Assembly: GCF_901709675.1 (NCBI RefSeq)
Contig: NC_051101.1
Coordinates: 11,242,501 to 11,306,500, forward strand
Reading direction: 5' to 3'
Length of the DNA stretch: 64,000 nt
Origin: Syngnathus acus
Lineage: Eukaryota; Chordata; Actinopteri; Syngnathiformes; Syngnathidae
Shown: in pieces, positions 1-16,730 of the stretch
How the letters are laid out: the number at the start of each line of letters is the position of its first letter
Numbering within the stretch: position 1 is the first letter of the stretch
Notes under the pieces: generated by a model
Told to the model about the DNA's origin: nothing
The model's input: the letters and a program-made list of their open reading frames with translations, nothing else
The model's database searches: none
Translations under genes and position numbers: made by a program

Positions 1-699
1 GGGCACTAACGACCATCATGTTTCATGTGTTACATATCACTGCGAGTGTGTGATGTCATGAAAGTTTTACAAGGGATGTTCGGAATCCTTCATTCCTTAC
101 TTACTCCTTCATCACTATTGCATAATCACGAGAGATTTTTATGTCATGAAGAGTTTACTAAAAATTAACCAGTGTGACAGTTTGGGACTGCTTTGCTAAT
201 TCAAGATCTTCATTCCAGAGTTTACTAAGTTGACAGAAGCCTACTACACGAACAACGTTATTATAATAATAATAATATTAGTGTTATTATTTTTATTTTA
301 TTTTTGTCGACTTTCTGGTCCACTGTTTAAAAATCTCTGTCAAGTGATTAAGGAGTAGTGAATGAGTGAATGATTCCCAACACAGCAACGGTGTTTACAC
401 TCTTTGAAATCATCATCTTAGCGTCGGTTCAAGGGAGCGACTGTGATGTGGCCGAGAGGACGTTTTGTTGTGATGTTTGGATTGTACTGAAATGTGCTGA
501 CACGTGCAGCTTTTTCCACAGTGAACGCATCCAAATGTAGAAAATAAAAGTGAAGGCATTTCCATGACCTGACAAAAACAACCATCACGTGTGTCTTTAT
601 TTTTTGTCAGTCTCAAGAGTGATTCAGAGTATATTTAATACGTGTTGTTTCTCACAAAAAAATTAAAAAATAATTGATGCCCTCTTCTGTCACCAAGAA
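1..699. other. Non-coding flank, no gene recognised
   Basis: AT-rich sequence with a short TAA/TTA-rich stretch near 260-305. An AATAAA-type hexamer occurs on the plus strand near 541-550, which could be the polyadenylation signal of a plus-strand gene to the left, but no coding sequence supports that. I see no exon with paired splice sites here. Confidence 0.4.
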
Positions 700-1556
700 T
701 CTCACTTAACGAGGGTAACTTGGAAAACATATTGGAACGCGGCCCCCAGTCCTCGAGGGGCTGCGTTCCAACATGTTTTCCAAGATTCACTCATTAATTA
801 AGTGCACGTGCGTGAAAAGTTTTAGCTCCTGCGGAACGTGAAAGAGGCTAAAACTTTTCACGCACGTGCACTTAATGAGGGTATAACTTTGAAAACATAT
901 TGGAACGCGGCCCCCAGTCCTCGAGAGGCTGCGTTCCAACATGTTTTCCAAGATTCACTCATTAATTAAGTGCACGTGCGTGAAAAGTTTTAGCTCCTGC
1001 GGAACGTGAAAGAGGCTAAAACTTTTCACGCACGTGCACTTAATGAGGGTAACTTTGAAAACATATTGGAACGCGGCCCGCAGTCCTCGGGGGCTGCGTT
1101 CCAACATGTTTTCCAAGATTCCCCTCATTAATTAAGTGCACGTGCGTGAAAAGTTTTAGCTCCTGCGGAATGTGAAAGAGGCTAAAACTTTTCACGCACG
1201 TGCACTTAATGAGGGTAACTTTGAAAACATATTGGAACGCGGCCCGCAGTCCTCGGGGGCTGCGTTCCAACATGTTTTCCAAGATTCCCCTAATTAATTA
1301 AGTGCACGTGCGTGAAAAGTTTTAGCTCCTGCGGAACGTGAAAGAGGCTAAAACTTTTCACGCACGTGCACTTAATTAACGAGGGGAATCTCGGAAAACA
1401 TATTGGAACGCGGCCCCCAGTCCTCGGGGGGCTGCGTTCCAACATGTTTTCCAAGATTCACTCATTAAGTGCACGTGCGTGAAAAGTTTTGCTTTTGCAG
1501 AACGTGAAAATGAACAAAAAGTTTTCACGCACGTGCACTTAATTAATGAGTGAATC
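700..1556. repeat. Array of five ~168-bp units made of alternately inverted arms (long palindromes)
   Basis: Five tandem units with a period of 166-171 bp; the motif GAAAACATAT recurs at 723, 891, 1057, 1223 and about 1394-1395. Each unit holds two hairpins. Hairpin A has a ~28-bp stem beginning TTGGAAAACATATTGGAACG and a ~10-nt loop around CAGTCCTCGA. Hairpin B has a perfect 29-bp stem beginning TTAAGTGCACGTGCGTG and a 20-nt loop starting TCCTGCGG. The right arm of A joins the left arm of B, and the right arm of B joins the left arm of the next A. The whole block is therefore one ~70-nt arm repeated about ten times in alternating orientation with two kinds of short spacer. Hairpin B of the last unit has a diverged loop and carries an extra inverted flank, GATTCACTCATTAA, matched by TTAATGAGTGAATC at its end. 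No open reading frame is convincing. The repeats are seen directly; origin and function are unknown. Confidence 0.95.
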
Positions 1557-1594
1557 GAGGACTGGAGTTTGGCCCCCCTGATATACATGATCAT

Positions 1595-1746
1595 TTTTTC
1601 TATAAATATATATATATTATTTATATTTATACTATATATATATATATATATATATTTATTTGTATTTATATATATATATTATATATATATTTATTTGCAT
1701 TTATATATATATTCATTTGTATATATATATATATATATATATATAG
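1595..1746. repeat. (TA)n-rich low-complexity tract
   Basis: About 150 bp of interrupted TA, TATTTA and TTTGTATTTATA repeats directly beyond the palindrome array. Open frames here are low-complexity Tyr/Ile strings and are not coding. Confidence 0.9.
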
Positions 1747-2981
1747 TGCTGTTTATTTGGCAGTTCATATCCAGTCAGTAAGGAAAACAAACAGTCATGT
1801 AGGAATAAAAAGAAAATCTGTAAACACTGGTATTGTTTATGCACACTAAACACCACATACACAAAATGAAAGGTAAAAACAACCCAATGTCCTATCTCGT
1901 CTACAACACATGTATCGTCACTTAGCCACTGATTATATACCAAGCTTTACGTGGTGATAAGCACTATAAACTCCTAAAGTGCTAGTGTAGTAAAAACAAG
2001 TCAATAAGTGTGATAAAATCAGTGCAGCGTCTTGAGCTCTAACGGGGACAGACTCCATTTTGGTCAATTTCTAGAACAGTCAGTTCAAGTTGTATTTTAG
2101 AACTTAAAGTTAAGTGCAACAGTGGTCCAAGTAAGTCTTCATGTAAATATCTGGAGTAAACTTGAAAAATGGAGTATGCCCATCTTAGTTCTCAGTTGGC
2201 TCATGATCAAAAGATGTAACATGTTTCTTACTGCTTTGTTAAAAGGAAAAAAAAAACTGTGACAGTGTGTTGCTGGAGAGCAGGCGTGTGCTTTGTTATT
2301 ACAAGTACATTTTGTGCAAACTCAGCGCTACTTGGAAGGACATATGAGTAGGGTTGCAAAATACCAAAGATTTTTTTAATGTTACAAAATAAATGTTAAT
2401 AATTGCGTATGGCGCCCTGGCGCAAAACAGCCACCTAAAAATAATTAAAATTTACCCGTAGATAGTGTTTGTCTGTTAGAAGATCTGAAAATCACTTCTA
2501 TGTAGTTCTTTGGCACCAGGATCATTTCTTACAGTTACTATTCATGGGTTAAGGTAAATGTCTGGCAATGAATGAGTAGTTTCTCACATTCAACTGAATA
2601 TTTCCAATGTGGTAAAGCTTAAGCAAAACCACACGTTTGTGGCCCTTTGCAACCAGAACCCAAGAAATGTCCACATTGTGGACGTCTTTGGAAAGAAGTT
2701 GTTGATGATGATGATGTAAGCACTATGGGGTGTGTTTAGAAAATTGTCTCACCCTGTCGAGCTTGCATTATTTTTTGGGCAGAGGAGACAACGTGGTCCA
2801 CCTCATAATTTTTTTTGATCAACAGCGGCAGGTAGCGTTTTGCTCGGAGCAACGCTGCAGCAAAGCATCGTGGGAGCGCATCGGGGACGACATCTTTCCT
2901 GCCTGTGGCGGCGTCTGGTCAGACCTGCAGAGCCACATGCGAAGTAGCCATCAAGCTTGGCGACGTTCCGCCGCTGTGAGG
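1747..2981. other. Downstream flank / likely 3' UTR of tmem245
   Basis: No second gene is recognisable. The stretch next to 2981 is probably 3' UTR of the minus-strand tmem245. On the minus strand an AATAAA hexamer lies at about 1752-1757 (plus-strand TTTATT); whether it is used cannot be told from sequence. A (GAT)n run is at about 2704-2716. Confidence 0.4.
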
Positions 2982-8260
<5,279 letters not shown>

Positions 8261-9079
8261 TATTAATAATAATGATAATAATAATAAAATAAATGTAGGT
8301 TTAGCATCACAAACATGTTAGAAGTGAGCAGGGAGGGACTACCAACACATTTTTTTGTGATGTTTTAATATTTATTGGTATTATACAGGTATCACACTGT
8401 GCATGTTACAGTATATTTTTGTGAAAGACAATGATAGACTTATATTTAGATCATCTTATTTTTTACACAAATTTTGATCCCTGAAATGAAATATCTATTG
8501 GGGATTAAAATTGTGTAATGAATACAAAACATTTTTTTTAAGTGATCATGTCCAGCCATAGAAATTATAAAACATATTCTTAAGTTATTGCGATTAGTAT
8601 CTCATACCACCATATTGTTACACAAAGCCAATGAGTAATCAAAATTAAATTTTAAGTACGAGTAGTTAGATGTGCATACATGGGCGTGAAAAAAAAGATG
8701 CGACAATTTTTGGGTGACATTCATACATGTGGCAAACCCAAAAATATATGATCAAATAATAAAGGGACACAGTCTATTATTGGTTCTTCTTTGTCCTTCA
8801 GCTAAGTTAATCATGAGCCAGTAAATATTTGCCATCTGCTCTTTTTATGCTCCATTTGGTGGTCATTTCTGAGCACATGCTGTGAATTATCTACTGTCAT
8901 GAAAATAACTGTCCAGTGTAAAACTTTTGTATTTGTTGCTTTAGATTGGCAGCGGCACATGAAGTATACACCACATAATATATTTGATTTTAAAACGTCT
9001 AATAGTGCAACGCACACGCTCAACAACGTAATGGCAACTTATTTTATTGCTGCTACATCTTGTCCGTACACCTCCGCCT
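8261..9079. other. Short intergenic stretch between tmem245 and frrs1l
   Basis: AT-rich, no coding signal. It probably includes the frrs1l 3' UTR: minus-strand AATAAA hexamers occur at 9043-9048 (only about 35 nt past the stop) and at 8371-8376. A TAA/TAATAA run lies at about 8258-8291. Confidence 0.4.
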
Positions 9080-10697
9080 TCACGGTGTTCCCATTAGCAA
9101 ATAAAAGGTGAGGGCGACTATGAGCAATAGGCAGAGGGGTGAGTTGAAGGTCTGGTAGGCTGTGGAAGGCATGAAGATGTCCTCATATTTGTAAATACTG
9201 ACCATGCGCTCGCTCACTGGAGGATTGTCGATGTCGTGTCTGGTGATGGAGCCTGAAGAACGAGAGCCAATGATGATGAAGACAAGAACACAAAAGGTCA
9301 ACGCTCACCTTGTATGGCAGGTCCCCAGGCAAACAGGTAATACCACGACAGGTGGAGGTCCACGAGCGTCTCCTCTCGCGGCACATAGAGCGGACGCTTG
9401 AAACGACAGGTGACGCGGTTGTTCTCGAAGATGCCTTCCTCGTCCCTCGCGGGGTTCCTCTTGATCTCTTTTGCCCACTGGCCTACGTTGTAGAAGTGAT
9501 GGATGCGCACGCGGCCATTGTCGTCGTGGACGCAGCCCATGACATCATCGCCTCCCTAAGAAATGAAAATGTCAGGAGAAGCCTGCTCGAACATACAAAT
9601 TATTAACGGGTACTTCAAATGTAAAGTCAAAGTACATCTTGACAAAGTTGTCAAGAAGTGAGCTCAGAACAGAAAGAACTCCATCTCACCATTTTCTTGT
9701 CAGAGGAGAAACCTACGGCCACCCAGCCGTCAGTGTCTGCGCTCATCTCGTACTCCACATCCGTCCCGATGCGACGGTAACTCAGGAAGTAGTCGCACGT
9801 CTCCGCATCACACCCAGGCTTGCCATACCTCAAGAACACATCAGGCCTTCAAAGTTAAATTTACTTATTTCAAATTGTGTAAAAAGACACATTCTTGCTC
9901 TTACCTGATGCATCCTTTAGTCACACCACAGTCGATGACTTTGATTCTGGCAAAGGGGTCCACTGGCGGCGCAGTGGGGAAAGGGTAACCTGCAAAAATG
10001 CTAAATCAGCATTTTGTACATAATATCATTGGTATGCCAACCCAAAGTGTGTGTGACACTTTTTGACATCTAACAAGCACTAGTTATTGCTGAACATAAA
10101 TGGTACAGTAATTAAAATACAAAACAAATATTGTCCGTATTAGTGAAGCTTAATTGATACCTTTGCAGTTGTCAAGTCTCAAAATGTGACTATAGTGTGT
10201 ATTTTCAGAAATGACAGCCATTTAAAAGTATTTATCAGGCGCTTTTATTTGATTACAACTCTATTGTGATGATTGTCTGAACATAAATTCAACATGCAGC
10301 CGTTCCTCCTTTGTATTTTTTTTTTTAACAGATTATTCTTTTTACATCTATCTCGACCACCTTCCAACTCATTTCGCGTTCATTTACAATTCCAGGCATT
10401 CAAATGGGGGCGAGGGGTGGCCACCGTTTGGGGGAGCTGGCCTTGGTGCTGAATGACCGTTTTCTGCTATATACACATCCAAGTTGTTCTATAGGTGAAG
10501 TGAAGATGCTTACCGTCATCAGACAGATATCTGGACTCCAAGAACTCGGACGCAAAGGTGCTGTACGAGTCCTTGTGATGCTCCTGGTGGCCCGGCTCTC
10601 CGTGGCCGGCCCGCAATGCTCCCTCGTCGGTCGGGCTCGGAGCGACTCCCTGCCATCCGATGACATGGATAAGCAGCGGCCACAGCGCAGTATTCAT
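9080..10697 (-). CDS. frrs1l: Ferric-chelate reductase 1-like (FRRS1L) protein, 5 coding exons, complete
   Basis: FRRS1L is a DOMON-domain, tail-anchored ER protein that acts in early assembly of AMPA-type glutamate receptors in neurons. Coding exons in transcript order: 10697-10514, 9989-9905, 9828-9690, 9555-9309, 9252-9080. They sum to 828 nt, or 275 aa, with all phases consistent. Family hallmarks visible: FRYGKPGC-like start of the DOMON domain (here [14 protein letters not shown]), [31 protein letters not shown], and the C-terminal hydrophobic anchor ending LLMGTP, as in mammals. The chosen start gives [14 protein letters not shown], a plausible signal peptide. A further in-frame ATG at 10745 would add 16 residues and place a charged stretch before the hydrophobic run, so I prefer 10697. 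The N-terminal linker before the DOMON domain is short and less conserved, as is usual for the family. Confidence 0.95.
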
Positions 10698-13600
10698 AGT
10701 CAATCTAGATTTAAATTGAAAAACAAATTGCACCAAAGTGGTCATAAAAGAGAGCGAGGCCTCATTTTTGCTGGAATCCCGTCGCAGGTGTCCATCTTCA
10801 TCGTGTCCTCGTCCTCAATTGATTTTTATTAGCAGGATCACGCTCAATGTGGGGGTGCTCTGAGAGGCTAATCCAAACGTAAATTAGCCGGATTTGTAAT
10901 CTTGCCGTCTAATTCACATGATAAGGATCATAATCCTTTTCGGAATCACGATAGCAATGTCCACTGGCGATGGTGATTGTTTAGATATCATTTTGTATGT
11001 ACGTTAGGACGTTGGTGTGAAATGGTTTCGTCTAGTTTCGCTCCATCAAACATGGCCTCCAATGAGGAGGAGATACGTCACCATACGCATCATTTTAAAA
11101 AGGTAGTTTGTTGTCTTCCGAACATGTTATCAATCTATAATTTGCATGTTAAGATTTATTTCAGATTAAATTACAATAGTTGAGGACGTCGTATGTGTAG
11201 AAATCCCTACTTTAAAAAAATAACTACTTATATGAAACTTAAATATAACAAGTATTATAGGTGCATATCGATATTTTGTTTTTATTTTTATGATACATTT
11301 AAAAAAGAATTAAATGTATAATTTATTTGTTGTATAATTTAATGAAGACTTTTAAAATCTTGTGTGCTGTTCCAAGTCTCTCCACATGGTGGTGGCATAA
11401 AGCCACCATTTTAAAAAGTAGCCATGAGGCGCACCCGCTATTCATTTTAAAAACCTTGAGTTTTTTTCTTAAAATTTAGGGACAAAAATCTCCCTGAAAT
11501 TCTAATTAAGGCTATGAGTAATCAGCATCACAGGTAAAATATATGGGATTATTGGCCCAACGATAAAGGGCAATTATGGTAAAAAATTAAAAATAAACAT
11601 TTTATGGGCCTGATATTGAGAGTGATTGGGAATAAACATAAATAAAACAAAGTAATGTTATTTTTACTTGTATTTGTCATGTTCATTTGATGATAAATAA
11701 TATGGCCCTGGTTTGTTCGAAAATGACAGAAATGTTTTTGCAAAGACAAGGCGGATGCAAAATTCCGCTCCTATCCAGCAGATGGCGCTTAAATCACACT
11801 GAAGTAACCCTAAACGACAACGCTAAACATTTCAAATTACAAGCGGGACTATGTAAATATTTTTCCACGGTACAAGCCCACATATGTTCTTCCCCATAAC
11901 ACCGTCATCATCTAAATCCACAGATGACAACGGAGCTGATTAACGGCTGATCATTTTCCTCAGACCACTAAAACATAATTTGTTTATCTATTATGTCCAC
12001 TTATAACCATTCCTAGCCCCTTAAACACCGGCCACCCAATTAACATTCTGTGTAAGGGCAATGCTTATAATGAGGAACTCCGGGCGCACCAATCTTATCC
12101 TAATAGCCTTAAAGGGCCACTCATTAACACAACTGTTCACACATCTTTCCTTGCACATCACGTCACAGTGAAGGAGTGACAGAAAAAAAAGAGGAGAGAG
12201 AGAAAGAGAGAACGAGCGAGCGAGACAATGAGGTGGTGGTGCTGGGATCAGCCTGCTAAATGTCAGCAGCGTGTCTCTTGGGCCTGACAGACGACTCAGT
12301 GACAGCACAACAATAGCCGCCAGGTCCATTCGAATACACGAGCCGCTTGGAATGGACGCCGGCATTTGCTCGACTAAAAACTCACACAACTTTGACAATG
12401 CAAAAGAAAAATTCACGCACATCGAGCCAAATTGTATGTCAGGTCATGTTAGGCCAGGATGATGGGAAGGATCAGCAGGTTCAATGAGGTCAGTCTGAGG
12501 AGCCATTCCTAACACACAGAAATTCTGAATTTTCTTTTGATGGGTGGAGGATGGTTTGTTGGCTTGTTTGGGCCAACGTTTCCAGATCTTTATTGACCGA
12601 ACCAGTGGTGGTTTACGGCAGTTTTTTTTACAGCAACTTTTTTACTTTAGAAAAAGTTGTATACAAGAAGACTTTTTTTTTTTTTTAGAAATCCGAATTA
12701 TCCTTATTCACATTGACCGTGATATGAAAGCTAAGCTTTTTCTTTTTAATTCATTGTATTTATGAGCATTTTACTTTAGTTTCTTTTTTTTTACTGCCTT
12801 TTTTTATAGGGGGGTATTTTTTTAGCATATTGCTACTGAGTGTCTGAAAATTACTCTTTCACCACATTGGCCATGTGGCTTGAAGTCACACACAAAAACA
12901 CAAACACACACACACACTTCCAGCTTTGAACAATATAAAGAATTGTCCCACGAGTCCTTTCCATTAAAAAAAATAAATCCATCCCATATAAAAAATGCCC
13001 CTGTGATAAGATGACTTGAATCTTTGTTTCTTTCATGTGGCTGCGAGAATAATAAAACAGCTGGAGTCCTCCCTCTTCACCGAGCAACAGTCGAAAGCAA
13101 GAAGAGATCATTTATTGACTCGCTATTTCCTCGCTGTCCCGCTCAGCGCCGTAATAGTCACGAGGCCGGCCTGTGATCCCACCGAGGGCCCTCCAACCCT
13201 GGAGGCTTCATTTAGGATGTGTCAAGGCCCACTTTCATCACGCAGGACAATGAGCACTCTTGGCACACCCCACCTTCAAGCCACTTCAAAGTTTGGCACC
13301 TAACAAGGCATGCCACCGCAAAGCTTTGCGATAGCACAAAGGTTGCCGCTTGTTTGTCTGCTTTGCATACGTCATTGGGTTTGGAGAAGTTTCTCCGCCG
13401 GGATCCATGTGTGTGTGTGTGTTGGGGGGGATGCTGAAAGCTTCCATCGTCAGTCAAATGTTTGCTTTGGTGATAAGGAAGGCAGAGATGAGATGTCGAT
13501 CATCACACAGTAAACACGCTCAAATGCGCTGGCGTACGCCCACAACCTCATTCGTATGCACGCGTTACCTTGGACTGCAATCATCACATTGCAGACTCTC

Positions 13601-15090
13601 ACGCGAGAACCCACTGTCACACAAAAAAAATAAAATAAAATCTTGCATTTTTCACACAGACACTTACATGGAGAAATTTTAAAGATGTGTGGGGAAAAAA
13701 AGTGTTTTAGCAGCGAATCAGAACCTGCTTGAATGGAAAAAAATGTTAAGAAAATAAAAGTTGAAGAGCTGAACTTTATTTCGAGGTACTCGTGTGTGTC
13801 GACTGCCATTTAACGAGTTTATTTGACTAATTAAATCTCAAATATAAAGAACAGATTATTAAAATAAACAAAAGGGACTATAAACATAATTGCTTTGCTC
13901 AAGGGTGTTCCACAGCAGCACCAATACAATAAAAGCCAAACTATTCTTCAGGGGTTTTAGTAAAAGGAGTTGCTCCTAGTGGCCTAGTTTAAAAAAAAAA
14001 AATCATAATACTTTCTTAGAATTTGAATTTCTTGGAATTAGATTACATTCTTGTTTGGATAAAAGCGATTCCTGAAGAGTCGTAACTCTCAAAAGTTCCC
14101 ATCACACACACAAATAACTTCTGTTCAAACAGAGACAAAAGTTGGCTGTTACATCGTGAGATCTTTTCTTAAAAAAAAGTTGAGTCTAGGACACATTTTG
14201 TATTATTTCCTGCCACTTCTACGATCAACTGTAGTTGGCTTTTTTTTGGCGCGTTTTGGACCATAACGTCATGACAAACTGACTTTTAACACAACTCGGA
14301 CAAAAGAGGTCAATTGTATGGAACATAAGCTAGTTAGGCGTCCGAACAAAAACCGCCCGACTGCTAGCTCACCCGCGACCCTAACGAGGATACGTCATTT
14401 TGAAAACATTTGATCACACGCACGCCAGGAAACTACTTTCCCAGAAGGGCGGAAAGATAATTTTGAAGCAAAATGCCAGATGGAGGTGTTGAGAAGAGTC
14501 TTGTTGTCTGCAACATTTGCAACAAAGACTTTGGTTATCCACAAAGCCCTTGAAGCCAGAACATTTGCCACCAGCGGCAAAAGGGAAGAACGGTGACGAC
14601 AACCCGAAGGGCCCGTGACTCACGGATGCTCCACAAAAGAGTATTTCTGAAATACGGCATTTCGGTGAAGCCCAAAGCCATCGTTTTTCTTTTTCACCAG
14701 AACCGAAATTCCTGGCAGCACTCGAGGTTATCGTTTTACTGCAAATATGAAATATAAAGCATGCTGCAGCATGACGTAAACAAAGAGTCAACATGGTTGG
14801 GGGGTGGCTGACCAGAAAAGAAAAAACAAAATTGTTTCAAAATTTCATTTCATTCAGTTTTTCACTTTACTTTGATTTTTTTTTTTGATCAATGACATCT
14901 TTTCTAACATAAGAATATTTTTCTGTAATCATTAATATTCAAATCCAGGTCCATGGATGCAATTCAGTTTACAAATACATGTCATCAAATTATTCTTTAT
15001 TGAAATCAATTGAACTGTAACCGCCTCAAAAAATATTTGTACATTTTTCATGTAAAATGACAAAATCCAAATAAAACTATAAAACGTAAT
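10698..15090. other. Gene-free region upstream of frrs1l
   Basis: Contains the frrs1l promoter side (to about 11000) and then AT-rich sequence with (GA)n near 12180-12225, (CA)n near 12890-12920 and (GT)n near 13407-13423. Open frames are short and lack splice support or recognisable domains. The stretch 13020-13300 is less repetitive and more GC-balanced than its surroundings and could be regulatory, but I cannot show this. Confidence 0.35.
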
Positions 15091-15149
15091 ATTTTGTTTA
15101 AATTTTATGTACGTGATGTTTTTATGCAGTTAGCCTATTTATTAAACAC

Positions 15150-15530
15150 CAACGTCGCTCTCCACCTTACGTCTGCATTAGCTAACATTGTCACTGCCTT
15201 AAAAGTGGACTTAAGCATTAAGCTTGAGACACTGCTTGGGCTCTCTCTCCATATAGACACACTGAATGGCCGGGGGCCTTAAGCGGTGATTATAGCGCTG
15301 AGAAGTGGGAGCTGGGGGCCTCGGTGTCATTAGTCTGGTTAATCAGAGCCTTGCTCCAGGTTAAGCTCCGCGGCCTCCCGAGACAGGCTGATGAGCAGAT
15401 AGCCGCGACCAGCCTACAGTGCTCAGGTCTGGGCCCCGGCAGCTCCCTTGGCCCCTACCCGCTCCAGACGGTAATCTATAACTCGCCCCTGGAGCACGGC
15501 GTCGAGGCTCAGGCTGCTGGACAACGCTGA
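15150..15530. promoter_or_regulatory. Candidate conserved non-coding element
   Basis: Dense unique, GC-balanced sequence in an otherwise AT-rich, repeat-scattered intergenic region. It carries homeodomain-type cores (GTCATTAGTCTGG, GGTTAATCAG) and no coding signal. This texture is typical of deeply conserved vertebrate enhancers, but conservation itself cannot be checked from one sequence. Confidence 0.3.
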
Positions 15531-15829
15531 CACATGATGCATGGTAATAAGACACACAAACACTGCGACACACACACACATTTGCCACTGCTGCTGTTAG
15601 CAACCCGCAGTGTTTTTCTCCGACTGTGCCCTAGTAGATTGTTTAATGCTCCCAAACCAGTGACCTTGGCCTCATAACTGATGTAATTCAACATCCAAGT
15701 GTTTAACTACCCCTGTCCAAGGAGAGCACCGATAACCAACTCAGCACAATGAGCGTATAATGACCAGTGGGACTGTTGGAAACACACACACACTTCTAAA
15801 CAAACTCCCAAGACGGAAGGAGGGCCTCA

Positions 15830-16040
15830 GCTCGGCGGGGAACCTCCCGAGAGTCGTATCCGATCCGCAGTCAACATTGGCCGGCCCGCTCTCTCCGGGC
15901 GTCCCCTGTGAGCTCATTAGCGCCAATCATAACCACTTCCTCGGACGACGTTGGGCGCGCCATCCATCGCCGCGCGCAAATGACGCTCTCCATCAGGTTG
16001 TGTGGCGCTAAGTGCGGGAATGCAGGTGTGTATTTGGGTT
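15830..16040. promoter_or_regulatory. Candidate conserved non-coding element
   Basis: Unique CpG-containing stretch with GAGCTCATTAGCGCCAATCA and GCGCGCAAATGACG cores, lying between microsatellites. No splice-supported reading frame. Regulatory role is inference from composition only. Confidence 0.25.
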
Positions 16041-16589
16041 TAAAGGACGGGCAAGGTCAGAGAACCCCCCCCCACCACCACCACCACCTCTCAAATGGTT
16101 CCCAGTGGGCCTAGTGGGAGGGGGGTGGGACCCCTGAGTGGAGGTATTCAGGTGATGGAGTGGAGGACAAGTGACCCAGATGGAAGGGAGCGTGAGGAGA
16201 GAGCAAGGTAGAAATGGCTGCAAACACAGAACGGACCCCCGAGGACCACCTAAATGGAACGAGGCAACAAAGAAGCCTATCATCCTTATACTGAATAGAT
16301 CTGTCCATCTATTGCTTTTTTTTTTTCCTCTCTCTTCATAATCATCCTCTCATTACACCCTAGTCTTAATCAGACGCTTGGCAAGACACTCATTTGAACG
16401 CAACACCAATCAAGTCACTCACGGAAACCCCTCAAGCCAAAGCTAACGCACGGGACGTGGTCCCCGCCCCTCCCCCATCCATCCCTCCTGTCCATCACCT
16501 TGCTTTTTTTGGGGGGCTGTGAATCCCGAGAGAAGGCGTATAACCCGCATCACCTCCCCGTCTCGCAAACACTGTACACACACGCGTGT

Positions 16590-16730
16590 CTACCGAGTGT
16601 GTATGCATAACGACCATTAGCATATTCATGATCATTGCCGGCCTCTTATTGTTTGCCCGCTCCATTAATCTTCATCTGCTGCCTGCCGACTGACAGCTCA
16701 ATCTAACAGGATGTAAACGGGCACTGGCTA
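16590..16730. promoter_or_regulatory. Candidate conserved non-coding element with POU/homeodomain-like cores
   Basis: A compact stretch with TATGCATAA, ATTAGCATATTCATGATC and CCATTAATC in close succession, bounded on the right by a (CA)n run. The octamer-like and TAAT cores suggest a developmental enhancer. Not demonstrable without alignment. Confidence 0.3.

Noticed and set aside
1040-1594. Minus-strand open frames across the palindrome array
   Set aside because: They repeat the array units and have no start context or homology; they are by-products of the repeat.
10698-10745. Upstream FRRS1L start at 10745
   Set aside because: It would place a charged stretch before the signal peptide; the downstream ATG gives a cleaner signal sequence.
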